Notes under the pieces: model-generated
The model's input: only the letters and a program-made list of their open reading frames with translations
Databases searched by the model: none
Told to the model about the DNA's origin: nothing
Part shown: in pieces, positions 1-10,539 of the stretch
Position numbering within the stretch: position 1 is the first letter of the stretch
Layout: every line of letters begins with the position of its first letter
Assembly (NCBI GenBank): GCA_030704615.1
Contig: CM060732.1
Span: forward strand, 41,275,053-41,335,052
Length of the DNA stretch: 60,000 nt
Reading direction: 5' to 3'
DNA from: Takakia lepidozioides
Lineage: Eukaryota; Streptophyta; Takakiopsida; Takakiales; Takakiaceae
Program-made: the position numbers and the translations under genes

Positions 1-630
1 CGCCAGCCGCGCCCCCATGCGACGCCAACCCCGCGGAGCGTGTTTGCGACGCCGGGCCGTCGCAGCCAAACCCCGCGGGTCGCCACCTGGCCGTCGCACG
101 GGTTGATGAAGGGCAAAAGGCAGCCCTTCCGTGCGTCGCCCCCCAGCGAAGGGCAGAAGGCAGCCCTTTCTGGCGACGGCCGGTCGTCGCACGCCGAAAA
201 AAAAAACCCTTTCTTGCCCTTTTTTTCATCGCAACCCCTTCTTGCGACGCTAGACCGTCGCATGGTGGCATGAAGGGCAAAAAGCCCCTGCGACGGCCCG
301 GCGTCGCAAACGGCCCGGCTGCCCTATTCTTGCAAAACAAAAAAACAGGTCACAGTTTGCGACGGCTGGCCGTCGCCGTTTGCGACCCCAGGCCTCATAA
401 ATCCATTCAAAAAAACAGGTCGCAGTTGACGACGGTCGGCCGTCGCCATTTACGACCCCCGGCCTCATAAATCCTAAAAACCGCATCGCAGGTGGCGACG
501 CGTGGGGGTTGCAGGCGGCGACGGCAGGGCTTTTTAGGTTTAGGTTTAGGGCCTTTGGGGGTTCTTAGTTTTTTTTTTTTTTCACATGGTACTGGGGTAC
601 GGTGTTTGTTTTTCTTTATGGTTTAGCTTG
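1..630. repeat. GC-rich subterminal arm of the CACTA element (left)
   Basis: Many copies of a near-palindromic unit around GCGACGG..CCGTCGC, with short A/T runs between them. Subterminal repeats of this kind are the binding sites of the accessory transposase in CACTA elements (family knowledge). The inner edge (510-620, containing GGGTTTAGGGCC-like sequence, poly-T and GGTACTGGG) matches 7,965-8,080 in inverted orientation. No gene is supported here; the ORFs arise from the open GC-rich repeat. Confidence 0.7.
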
Positions 631-867
631 TTGTTGTGGATCTTCTTGTAGATTGTGACATTCATTTTGATAATTCTCTTGATACCACATCTGTATGTGT
701 TGCTCCAACATATTCATTGCATCTGCCTTCTTTCTTGAAAGACTACCAGCCACAGCCATATTTGATCAATCATAGAAATAAAGTACAATATGCATGTACA
801 TGTACAATCAATCGAAGGGATGGGTCCAGTTCGATGCGAGAATTATTATGTAGCTTTGATTTTGAAT

Positions 868-3630
868 CTAATCAACTTGAACATCATCATCCGGAGCTTC
901 TTCATCCTCATCAAGCTGCAAGTCTTCTTGGTCATCGGAGTCATCGGAGTCATCGTCATAAATGGCCCAGTCCTCAAAAGGCACCTCCGAATCATCCTTC
1001 ACCTCGTTGTCAATGGTTGTGTCTTCGTCTCTTTCTCCAACATCCGTATTTTCTAGAGCTTCATCATATAGGGTCCATGATGCATTGTCCGAGGCGTCAT
1101 CATCCTCTTCTACCCCCTCTACCCAACTTCCATCATCAGCATCATTATGACCAGTCTCTCCGTCCACCGCAATTGCCTCACCCCATGGAGATCTGACACC
1201 ATGATAAATACGTCTTTCTCTTGGATGAGCATGCACAATCACCTTCCAATTCTCCCCTCTTGTTTTGTCATCGGAGAAGAAAACTTGCTCCATGTCTGAA
1301 GGCCGTGAAAAAAACTCATCGGAGGGACGATGAGTAGGGTTGAGCCTATCTGCATTGACGCACATGAAACCACAATCATCTTGCACTAGTGTTGCGGAGG
1401 GCTCCACAAGATGTGGCTGCTTCCCTTGAAGAGAAGAGGCCGGTACCTTGTATACTAAAGTTGGAGTATGCTCTCAAGCTCTCCAATGTACTCAAGTTTG
1501 CTCATAGCAGGTCGTGTATCTCCCTTGCCCCACACAGAGTCTTGCCAATATGTGGCATACAAGCCAGAATCAAAGGTTGTTATGCGCTTCATGTCAAGAG
1601 CACGAATGCGGAAATGACGACCGTGAACCCAAACCCCCGTGTATGAGGTCGCGAATTGAGAGGGGCCCCTTGCAATGTCTTGCACCAAATCTGAAACCAC
1701 CTCTCTTTGAGCAACGGCGTCATAAACTGAAGTCCGAAGCCACTGTTGGAATGAACTTAGAGGCTGTAATTCCATGGGAAAAATTTGTGAATGAACATTC
1801 CGGCGGCCCGCTCCTCGTCGTGGGCGTCTAGTAACTGGCCTTGGATGGTTCCGCCTCCATGCAAGCGTCTCCTCATCTCGTTGCTGAACAAGATAATTGT
1901 ATCTTGCCTCCCACTCATGTATGGATGGGGTGTTCTTCAGTATGAAGTCATGCGTTTGCTCAATCACCAAGGTCGGCAATTTTACCCTCTTCGATTGTTT
2001 GGGCAAAACGATGTCCTTGGTTCGTGCATCCTCATCTTCCTTCCACATCCGAGGGGCTTCCTCATCCACCCTTGCCATGTACTCCGTGCAATAGAACATA
2101 GCTTATTGCAACGTATACCCCTCCGCCATGCTACCCTCCGGGTGCGCCATTTGTCTTACAAATCCTTTCAAAGTCTTCATATAACGCTCAAGGAAGTACA
2201 TCCACCGAGAATGAACGGGGCCGGCAATCAAAGCCTCTTCCACTAAGTGCACTACCAAGTGCACTTGGATGTCAAAGAAGGAGGGAGGAAGGTGCATCTC
2301 CAACATACACATTACCTCCGCCGCCTCCTTCTTCATGCGTGGAAAATCTGCTTCTTCCAACTCTTTGGAGCAAATCCACCGGAACAGGCCTCCCTCAGGA
2401 GTCAATGTCCCACGTACTGCAATGGGCAAGATGTCTTGCAATATATTGTGGTAGTCATGAGACTTCAAACCATGGACCCCGTCTTCTTCGCTGAACTTCG
2501 TACGTAGGGATTGGGATGACCCATAACCAATTGGTGTTCGGACAACACTTATGGTGGCTATCACTTTATTGTATTCCTCCTTTGTCCATTGCCAAGGTGC
2601 GTGCCTATACTTCCACCATACAACACCATTTGGGTCCACACCATTTTGTTTGGCCCATAGATGGCGCATGCGACCCTGCTCCTCAAGCTCATTTCTAACA
2701 CCGAGAGAATCTCCTTTTGCAGCCACTCCCTTCTTTGCTGGCGTGCCATGAAGAACCCGAAAAAAAGACGAGCGGACATTCTTCTCAATATGCATGGGAT
2801 CTAGAAGATGGCGAATCTTCAGGTCCTACACAAAGACTTACACAAAAAATTTACGTGAAAGTGACAATGCAACGCATACCAAATGTGCAATATCACATGC
2901 ATGCATAGGGATATTGACGGTGTTTTTGTTGAATATGTACCGCCCAATATGGCAACTCGTAGAAGATTGAAAGTCATTTCATGTCAGGCACGTTCACTTC
3001 ACCGTCCGTGCCCGCATGGGCCTCCTTCCATCGGTCCTCCCAAAACTGCCCGGACGGTGTCATAGGGGGGGGGACGTACTTCCTCTTTGCCATCAAACAA
3101 GTGTTTCTCTCTTCTTCTCCATCGATGGCTCATAGGAAGAAATTTGCGGTAATTGGGATACATCATTTTGTGAAGATGGCGGGAGCTATGTGCATCAAGA
3201 TCATCACCACAATGCAAGCATGCATAGTACCCTTTGGTGCTTAGCCCCGAGCAAACAGTTAGTCTTGTACTACACATCCCGCCACATTAGCCAAAACAAA
3301 AAGTTGTCATATGCATGGCCCATAATGCCATCTACGCCACTACGGTGCACAAGATTGTCGCCGCTACTTCAATCAATCCCAATCCTCATCGATATTATCC
3401 GGCATTGACAAGTGAATGTACGCGGGTTGTTCATGGGGAACATAATATACCTGGATAATCATGCATTGTACAAAATAAGATGCCTCTCATCTGAAAAGAT
3501 TGTCCAGCCACAGGGTCAAGTGAAGCATCCAATGCCGGGACCCCCCTCCATAGCTCCTTAAGTTCATCAACAAGAGGTTGCAAATACGTGTCCATGTTTG
3601 CCACTTGTTTTTTCCCTATGAGACATTCAC
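868..3630 (-). pseudogene. CACTA tnp2 transposase, C-terminal half (broken)
   Basis: Read from 3,630 down, the minus strand gives the second half of a plant tnp2 transposase (Transposase_21 followed by DUF4218 and DUF4216). Landmarks in order: MDTYLQPLVDELKELW near 3,600; LSTKGYYACLHCG near 3,230, the 'WSTKG..ACP.C' block; YRKFLPMSHRWRR near 3,130; ELPYW near 2,960; an apparent intron about 2,822-2,955; LLDPMHIEKNVRSSFF near 2,790; GPVHSRWMYFLERYMKTLKG near 2,200; the DUF4216 segment TSYTGVWVHGRHF near 1,600; and an acidic tail ending at 868. A TAA interrupts the frame at 2,103 between EGYTLQ and AMFYCTEYM, and there are further breaks near 1,455 and 3,380. The N-terminal half is absent here and lies on the opposite strand at 5,739-6,990. 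Confidence 0.88.
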
Positions 3631-3840
3631 ATCATTGTTTCAATGCTCCACCAATATGCAAAGCTCGCAATCACATTGCACAGGAGGCATTTCGCGCCGG
3701 TCTACTTGCAGAATTTGTGCCAGAGCATGTGCCCGATGTGACCAGTTGGTTCCCCTAGCAACACGTAGATGAGATGTGTAGGGTCGAGGGGTATCGTAGG
3801 TGTCGTAGGCGCTATGGCCGGCGACGAGCAGGCCCACCGC

Positions 3841-4075
3841 CCTCCCCCCCCCCCCCCCCCCCCCAGAGCTCCAGTTTCCTCAGGCGGTCCCCTTGATTGT
3901 GGCCTCCCCCCCCCCCCCCCCGTCTGTTTCTTTGCCTGATCCGGACGTTGTACCCCCGGCTGCACCTCCGACATTACATCCTCAACCACCTCCACTTTCA
4001 TCTCCTCCGCCAGCAGTACTCATCTCCACCACCACCACCACCTCCTCCACCTCCACCTCCACCTCCACCTCTACG
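3841..4075. repeat. Poly-C tracts and CCACCT microsatellite
   Basis: Two long C homopolymers (about 3,842-3,864 and 3,906-3,922) are followed by CCACCA and CCTCCA triplet repeats (4,027-4,075). These low-complexity tracts create the Pro- and Gly-rich ORFs on both strands and are assembly-risk sites. Confidence 0.9.
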
Positions 4076-4813
4076 TGCATGTGCCCCCCGAACCCCTAGG
4101 AGTGTTCGGCTTCGCCCTAGGTTTCCTCCCCTTCGGCTTGGGCGGCCTGAGCCGGATCCTCGCCCCCGATGGGAAGCGCATAGGACTATGTTACTTAGGA
4201 CCGTCCAGCCTCGTTGTTGGGGGAATCATCTCGACCCTCCCACCCCCATCCAAGAAAATGTGGAGTTCGAGTATTGGGGGAGACGGTATGTTGTGAGAGC
4301 AGCTACAGACCCTGCTATGGGTCCGGGTTTATTCACGGTCAATGGTCCTCCTTGGAGAAATAGCATGGTGGACTTGTTTCCCTACTACGGTCCATACTAC
4401 ACCTTCGCGGGCCTCGAAGCCCCATACATCTTACCCTACATTTTGTGTATCAACGGACAGGATGTACGTAGACGGGGGTTGTCTCCCATTGAGATCAGAT
4501 TTTATGATGGTGACCCCGACATCTTCGGCAATGTTGATGGGCTGGTCAATATTTTTTTTGGTCATCCTAGGATAACCAATGTAGTATGGGACGAGCGAAG
4601 CGATGGGCATGAGGTCATACGTCAGTATACTGTGAGGGGATGCACATGTTTGTGATGACATGTGCTAGTAGGACTATTAGGGCTGACAGCAAACTATTTG
4701 CATCATACGAGTTCTCCCGGGATGATTGGGACCTCCGATTACAGCGTGAGTGGGATGCGTATGATAGAAATAGGGTTCTTTTGAGACAAGGATCGCGTAG
4801 AGGGGCATTGTAG
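3897..4813 (+). pseudogene. Unrecognised CACTA accessory gene, 3' part
   Basis: An open frame follows a Pro-rich stretch encoded by poly-C and CCACCT microsatellites. Its informative part starts near 4,255 (VEFEYWGRRYVVRAATDPAM) and runs through DLFPYYGPYYTFAGL, GDPDIFGNVDGLVNIFFGHP and TNVVWDERSDGHE to a stop at 4,656. A one-base frameshift just before it lets the protein continue as MHMFVMTCASRTIRADSKLF..RDDWDLRLQREWDAY to a stop at 4,813. I do not recognise the family. In the inferred original order it lay upstream of tnp2 on the same strand, together with the minus-strand exon at 7,253-7,647, so it is probably the second gene of the element. The N-terminal limit is unclear because of the homopolymer runs. 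Confidence 0.5.
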
Positions 4814-5738
4814 ATTTTCTCATGATGTACTTTGTATACATCCGATTAATCGATTGATGTAAAAAAAATTCTTGTTATTCGTGTGGGTTGCAACTTTGCA
4901 TATGTGATCTAAACATACTTATGTGAACCAAATATGAGCTTGAACCAAGTTGATTCAATGGGTCATTCTAGTGTTGAACGCAGCTACGTGTCATAGAGAC
5001 GGAAAATTGTGTTTCGCATGCAGATGATTTACAAAAGTCATTTGGACCCATAACCAGATTTTGTTCTCTCATTTGCACTCCAAAAATTGAGTTATCTTCA
5101 ACTTCATGCACTTTTCATATAGAGTTATGCAAAAAGTGACCCTAGAAACACACTTATTTGTTTTCCTTTTTTTTTTTTGTCCCATTTTTGGCATGGATAT
5201 AGTGGTGCAAAGCCTGATGTCACAGGACAAAATAGAGCTAAAAATAAAATCATTATGCCCCTCAAAACCGCAATATATTTTCTAAATGCAAATATTTATT
5301 TTAAATTCATTTAAATTCGATTTAATTCAAAATTGGTGCAAGGTGAGTGCGTCGTTGGGGAGGCATTTTTTTTTTAAAATTTTTTTTAATTTATAAATTT
5401 TATCTTGTGGATCTTTGTACAGGTGTTGCACACATATTTAAGCACATGTAGGAAAAAATGAAGCTTGAGCCACATCCGTTTATTGGGTGCAATGGCATGA
5501 GAGGTTTTTCTTTCACATTAATAAACAAAAATTGGTTGATAGGGTGAATGCGTCATTGGGGGGGGGGGGGGGGGGGGTGGGCAAATGATTTTGTTTGGGT
5601 TTGAAACTTTGCATGCGTGTACGTTGCGCACATACATGTAATTATTGAATGACATATTTGATGCCCACACACATTGAAGGTTGTTGTTTGCATTTCGCTT
5701 ATAATGAAGTGTATGGTTGCAAGGACACATTATAATAT
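4814..5738. other. AT-rich spacer inside the CACTA element
   Basis: Apart from a G homopolymer at about 5,560-5,578 and poly-T runs, I see nothing to annotate. No frame shows family similarity. Confidence 0.5.
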
Positions 5739-6990
5739 ATGTCCCTATGTTCATTTGTTCGTATCAGGACTTTGTCCATCCCTACTTCAGGCGGGAGCTG
5801 TGGGCGAGACGCCGCCCCCACGGTACCGGACAATGATGACAATGACAGTGACATTGACAATGACAACAACAATGAGCATGGAATTAACCAGGAGGATGTG
5901 CAAGCCATGGAGGATCTCTTAATGCATCATGTGGGCGCTGCATCCCATGAAGAGGGAACCCGGCCAATCGATGATCCTGAAATGGCCCCCTCAAATGACA
6001 TGGAGAGGGAGGCGAGAACTCCCTTGTACGAAGGGGCGAAAGTGAGTCGACTTTCAACAATCTTACTTTTGCTCAATCTTCAAATTTGATTTGGCATAAG
6101 TAATGTTGGGATGTCTGCTATAATGCGAACTATTGCAGACTATATCCTTGCTCCACACTCGAAACCCAAGATGCCACGGTCGCGGAAAGAGGCGCGCGAA
6201 GTCTTGGACTATGTGGGGATGAAGTATAAGATTTTTCATGCATGTCTATGTGATAAAACCCTATACTACGGAGAGGATTCGCAACTCACCAAGTGCCCAA
6301 AGTGCAAGAAAGATCGATATCGGGACGATGTCCAAGAGAAAAAAGTACCACGCAAGGTATAAGCGTCATTCCCCCTCGCATGGAGATTACTTTATTTAAT
6401 CTTCTCAATGTATATAAAGTGTATTCGACAAAGTTTAGGGTTTAGAGAGTAGTACTCATGCAAGATCTGATTGTGGTTTTGGAAGGAGTGAGTGAGGAAT
6501 GGAAGGAGCGACATTCGGTTTTGACCATTCACACCTAAATGAGGGAGATGTTGCAGAAAGGGAAAGACATAAGGGTGTTGTATTATGTGTGCTAATGGGA
6601 TGATTACATGTGGGAGGCGTGGGATATTTCATCCTAGAAAATGCATTACTTTTCGATCATCCCGCGATTGAGGGCACAATACCAAAGCCCCGAATTGGCC
6701 AGACTCATGAGATGGTACGCCTCGCATCGGAGCCCCCTGGGAAAGATGTGTGGGGCACAAGATTCACAAGCATGGAGGCATATTGAAGAGATGTGGCATT
6801 TTCTCTTGGAGAACCCACGACATGTCCACCTCGGCTTCTCCTCGCATGGGGTCAACCCATTCTCTGTCCAGTCATGTAGTCATTCCACTTGGCCGGTGAC
6901 CATGATGAATTACAACATCCCTCCGTATCTTTGAATTAAAAAATGTCATATCATGTTGGCTGCCATTGTGCCAAGTGAGTGTACTCATTT
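5739..6990 (+). pseudogene. CACTA tnp2 transposase, N-terminal half (inverted)
   Basis: Plus-strand exons encode the first half of tnp2. An acidic N-terminus (DNDDNDSDIDNDN) leads to RTPLYEGAKVSRLSTILLLL (the conserved 'PLYEG..S.L....LLNLK' block), then after an in-frame TGA at 6,087 comes FGISNVGMSAIMRTIADYIL. It continues EAREVLDYVGMKYKIFHACL and a zinc-ribbon-like CDKTLYYGE..TKCPKCKKDRY, ending at a likely splice donor after 6,359. The next exon (about 6,641-6,978) gives FSIIPRLRAQYQSPELARLM, DSQAWRHIEEMWHFL and LGFSSHGVNPFSVQSCSHST, ending NIPPYL..LAAIVPS. This stops exactly where the minus-strand half (868-3,630) takes up. Together the two halves cover the family without overlap. Confidence 0.85.
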
Positions 6991-7252
6991 CATGTTTATT
7001 ATTGCCTTAGACTTTACATTAAACTTATGATCTATGCAAGATTGATGAGTGACATAATCATGGAATAAAGACGTGTAATTCATTTTGTAGGATTGGGCAT
7101 CAAGTCGTGGCTGTAATGTGCGTAGTGAACGACGCATCAATACTTATGTCGTAATTTTGATTCATGTATGCTTATCAATCATACTATATTATTATATAAA
7201 CCTAAATGTACCTTAAATGAATGTTAATGAGAGGGGTAGGAAAAACACTCAC

Positions 7253-7647
7253 CTTTGCCGCATCCGCAATCTTGTTCTTCTTGTAATGTTTTTTGACAAC
7301 ATGCGGTTGCCGCCTCGGTGGTCTGGTGCCGCCCGGCGGTATCCGTTCCCAACACTTAGTGCACCAACACTCAATCCTGTCGGGGGGTCAAAGGTGGACG
7401 TGGTTGGACGGGGTGGCCCACGAGGGGGCAACCCGCGGCGTGCCCGACTCGATCCCGGAGTGTCAACATCCTCCTCATCACCTGAAATTTGGCCCCGGTC
7501 CCTTCTACGATTGTGCCCGGCAGCCTGTATTGGATCAGGTGCAATGGGTGGCTCCTCGCCACAAAAAATGGTCGCTCTAGGGCCACAATTGATATGTGGT
7601 ACTACCTCCCCATCCTCGAGGGAGATGGGTCGATGTTTCCTCACCAT
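7253..7647 (-). pseudogene. Probable first exon of the CACTA accessory gene
   Basis: Minus-strand frame starting MVRKHRPISLEDGEVVPHI, rich in Arg, Pro and Gly, and running to a consensus donor (AAG|GTGAGT) at 7,253/7,252. It faces the tnp2 N-half and, if the 3.6-7.0 kb block is turned round, lies upstream of the ORF at 3,897-4,813 on the same strand. The product is not recognised. The assignment rests on the position, the donor and the long open frame only. Confidence 0.35.
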
Positions 7648-7964
7648 CGCATCCTAATTAACACACACCACCAACACTTTCATTTCTAAAAAACCGTTGG
7701 CAAAAAAACCCTATGCCTCAGCCTCGGGGCTTTCAAAATTGATAACCAAAGGCGGAACATCCCTATGGTGCTAGAACCCAAGACAATAAATCCTTCCTCT
7801 CGTTCTATCTTCAGGATGCCCACACCATGGAAAAATTTGTTGAGACCCAGCGCTTTGCGATTATCAGATTGAACCATATTTTGGGTATGTGAATCCTAAT
7901 TACACCGTTTATCCTTCTAACCCCAAGACCCACAACCAAAACCGCCAATCCAAAATCCAGCACC

Positions 7965-8300
7965 ATAAAGAAAAGCAAACACCCTAACCCAGTACCATAT
8001 GAAAAAAATAAAAATAAAAAAAATAACTAAGAAACCCAAAAGGCCCTAAACCCTAAACCCAAAAAGGCCGGCCGTCGCCTCCTGCGACACCCTCGCATCG
8101 CATTTGACGATGAGTTTTTTTCAATTTTTTACCCGGGGTCGCACCCCAAGACGAAAAGCCGTGTTTTTTTTTAAATTTATGGGGTCGGGGGTCGCAAGCA
8201 ACGACGGCCGGCCGTCGCAAATATCATTTTTACATTTCAAAAAAAGAGCGGGGCGCAGGCGTGCAACGGCCGGGCGTTGCACGTAGGCGCCGCGCCTTTT
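7965..8300. repeat. Inverted copy of the left CACTA arm
   Basis: 7,965-8,080 repeats 510-620 in reverse complement (CTAAACCCTAAACCC, poly-A, CCCAGTACCAT), followed by the same GCGACGGCCGGCCGTCGC-type units. It ends near 8,300 in CTTCCCTAAGTG, which is at best a decayed CACTA terminus. This marks either the right end of an inner 8.3-kb element or an internal rearrangement. Confidence 0.65.
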
Positions 8301-8401
8301 TTTTCTTCCCTAAGTGCTTGAAGCATCTCTTTCCCCTCCCGTTTTCGTTTGTTCTTTGGGAGAGAGGTAGTTCAGAGAGTGGGGTTTAGGGTGGAGGAAA
8401 A

Positions 8402-8475
8402 ATGCATTTGCTATTGAGCCCGAGGTGGTCGCAAGGCCCCAAGGAGTTTGCCTCAACGCCGCTCCAACGCCCAAG
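8402..8475 (+). CDS. Possible first exon of the tnpA-like CACTA gene
   Basis: An ATG at 8,402 opens a 25-codon frame (MHLLLSPRWSQGPKEFASTP) that ends at a consensus donor AAG|GTAAGC. It lies just inside the inner arm and upstream of the tnpA-like exons at 10,540-12,214 on the same strand, with the LINE relic between them. It is too short to prove. Confidence 0.25.
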
Positions 8476-8819
8476 GTAAGCACAGCCTCCTCCCTCACTT
8501 TCTCTCTTGCTTTCTTGCCCTAAGCACGGGCTGATGTCTCTCTCCCCTGTGTGGTAGGAACGCTGCGCAGAGACGCGATCTGACGAGCTGAAGAGAGAGA
8601 GAGCCGTGGTGAGCGGGGGAGAGACGTCCTGCGGCGGCGGGGACCCGCGCCGCTAGCAGCCGCGACAGCACCGCAGCAGCTCGCCGCGCCAGCTCGCTTC
8701 AAGCACCAGCAGTACCAGCAGCCGCAGCAGCAGAGGTACGTCAGGGAAATTGCACTCTCCCTTTCCTCTTTGCTTTTGTTTACTATTCAAATGTAGTCTT
8801 CCTGCCCTAAGTTTAAATT

Positions 8820-9145
8820 TAGGTCTGGTGCCAAGAGTGGGATAGACCCTTGAGCGCATCCATGATGTCCTCCCCCATGTCACAGACTGGAAACAGGTTC
8901 AGGAAAATTTTCTTCCTAACTTCATTTTCATCGGACAATTTTCTGGTAACAAACATGGCTTTGGACACTACACTCTCTAAGTCAGGTTTATCCAGCAAGG
9001 TCAAGACTTGTGGGTCCAGATTCAGATCCTTGAGAATCTCTTCTACTCTCTTCTCCCAGGGCTTACCCTGTTTGACAGGGCAGTCCTGTTTCCAAGATAT
9101 AGAGTCGATTAACTTAGGATATCTGGTGTTGGACATATGTTGCAG
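8820..9145 (-). pseudogene. LINE C-terminal fragment, copy 1 (family A)
   Basis: Minus-strand frame starting MSNTRYPKLIDSISWKQDCP, continuing to SVVSKAMFVTRKLSDENEVR and LNLFPVCDMGEDIMDALKGL. The last part is duplicated at 9,660-9,830 (LNLFPVSDMGEDILDDLKGL), with about 85 percent identity by eye over 180 bp. It belongs to the C-terminal region after the reverse transcriptase of a plant LINE. Only this end is present, as expected for a 5'-truncated copy. Confidence 0.7.
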
Positions 9146-9186
9146 TTGAACCCACCATCTGACCTTGAATTTATCTTGTCGGGAGC

Positions 9187-9960
9187 TTAAAAGAGAGCAG
9201 CACAGAAGAGAGAGAGAGAGAGAGGGACAAAGAGAGGGAGTGAGAGGGAGACATCAAGGGGCAACAAAGAAAAGAAAAGAAGGTTTTTTTTTTTCTTTGT
9301 TGCCCCCTCTCTTGGGGAAACAAAAGGGACAGATCCTACCTCTGTCAGGGGCTGACGTTGGTAGTAAGACTTACCTTCACATATAGAATTAATCCGGGTT
9401 TTCCATATATCATCTACAAATCCCTTCACACAAGCATCAATCTGCTGTGTGTGAGTTGCCCAAAAACTAGGCCTCAGAAGGGGCTGGGTTTTTGGCTCAG
9501 CCTCGACTTTTTCAAAGTTAGTAAACAGAGGTACATACACAATTCCCTTGATTTATTTGAAGAGAACGTCTCTTTGGTGAGAGGACCCCGGACAGTGTAT
9601 CAGAAAATGAGTATTGTCTTCAGATTGCCCACACAACGGGCAATTGCTAAATTTCAGTCTAGTGCCGAGAGTGGGTAGACCCTTGAGGTCATCCAAGATG
9701 TCCTCCCCCATGTCACTGACTGGAAACAAGTTCAGGGAAGTTTTCTGCCTAACTTCATTTTCATCAGACAATCTCATGGCAACAGACATGGCTTTGGACA
9801 CTACAGCCTCTAAGTCAGATTTATCAACCCATATTGCAGATCCGTACTCCAAGGCAAGTCTAATAATGCGACAAAGCATGGTTTTCTTAACCTCAGAGTT
9901 GACCCCTCTGCAGAAAAAGTTAAAAAGAGAGAGGGAGAGGGAAGATACTTTTGTCATGTC
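9187..9960 (-). pseudogene. LINE C-terminal region with zinc knuckle, copy 2 (family A)
   Basis: The minus strand reads from RGVNSEVKKTMLCRIIRLAL and LEYGSAIWV, a block typical of the region after the RT domain in plant LINEs, to NCPLCGQSEDNTHFLIHCPG, a CPxCG..H..HC zinc motif, and then on to LFTNFEKVEAEPKTQPLL. A CTGCAG precedes the first codons and could be a splice acceptor. The same family supplies fragments at 24,870-24,995, 50,838-51,110 and 52,780-52,930. Confidence 0.75.
9258..9306. repeat. Hairpin with perfect 16-bp arms
   Basis: GGGGCAACAAAGAAAA (9,258-9,273) is followed after 17 bases by its reverse complement (9,291-9,306). The right arm recurs at 10,400-10,420 beside a second hairpin. 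Confidence 0.8.
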
Positions 9961-10323
9961 AAGACAAGGACAAGACCCCTAGGGTTGTTGTCAGGAAAAA
10001 TAAGAATAATCAGACATATCAGCCACTTTTCAGTGGCACCATCCATCAATCATCAAGCTGGAAAATCCAGAATTACCTCCATGCACAATAATGTGTTCAT
10101 GTCAGTAATCTTCATAACCCAAAGAGTAAGTAAAAATACTAATTGAACACCAGTCATAATCAGGATATACATTCAGAGGATGAAAAAAATCCAAAATTCC
10201 CTGCAACCCAATTTTTCAAATTTTTCAAATTTTTCAAAGATGGAAGTCGGGACAACAATTCCATAAACCCAGTTTCCAGAGGGAGAGAGAGGGAGAGATC
10301 AGGAAACCAAAAAAAAAGAAAAT

Positions 10324-10391
10324 GGGGGGGGGAGTGACTGAGCCCATGGTGCTCAACAGCTGGTGGTGGTGCTCAGTCACTCCCCCCCCCC
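10324..10391. repeat. Poly-G/poly-C hairpin, about 20-bp arms
   Basis: GGGGGGGAGTGACTGAGC pairs with GCTCAGTCACTCCCCCCC across a loop of about 27 bases. Outer A- and T-rich flanks extend the pairing. It is close to the 5' side of the tnpA-like exons. Confidence 0.85.
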
Positions 10392-10539
10392 CACCTTTTT
10401 CTTTTTTCTTTGTTGCCCCCTCTCGAGACCCCAAGCACTTGTTGCTCTTAGCACCCGACATGCTTAGTTTTTTTTTGTTTTTGATCTGGAATGTAGAGGT
10501 TGTTTCCTAATGAGGCCAACTTGTGGGTTTGCATGACAG

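Noticed and set aside
636-1407. Plus-strand ORF of 186 codons
   Set aside because: Antisense of the acidic DUF4216 tail of tnp2; its His/Pro-rich composition is a shadow effect.
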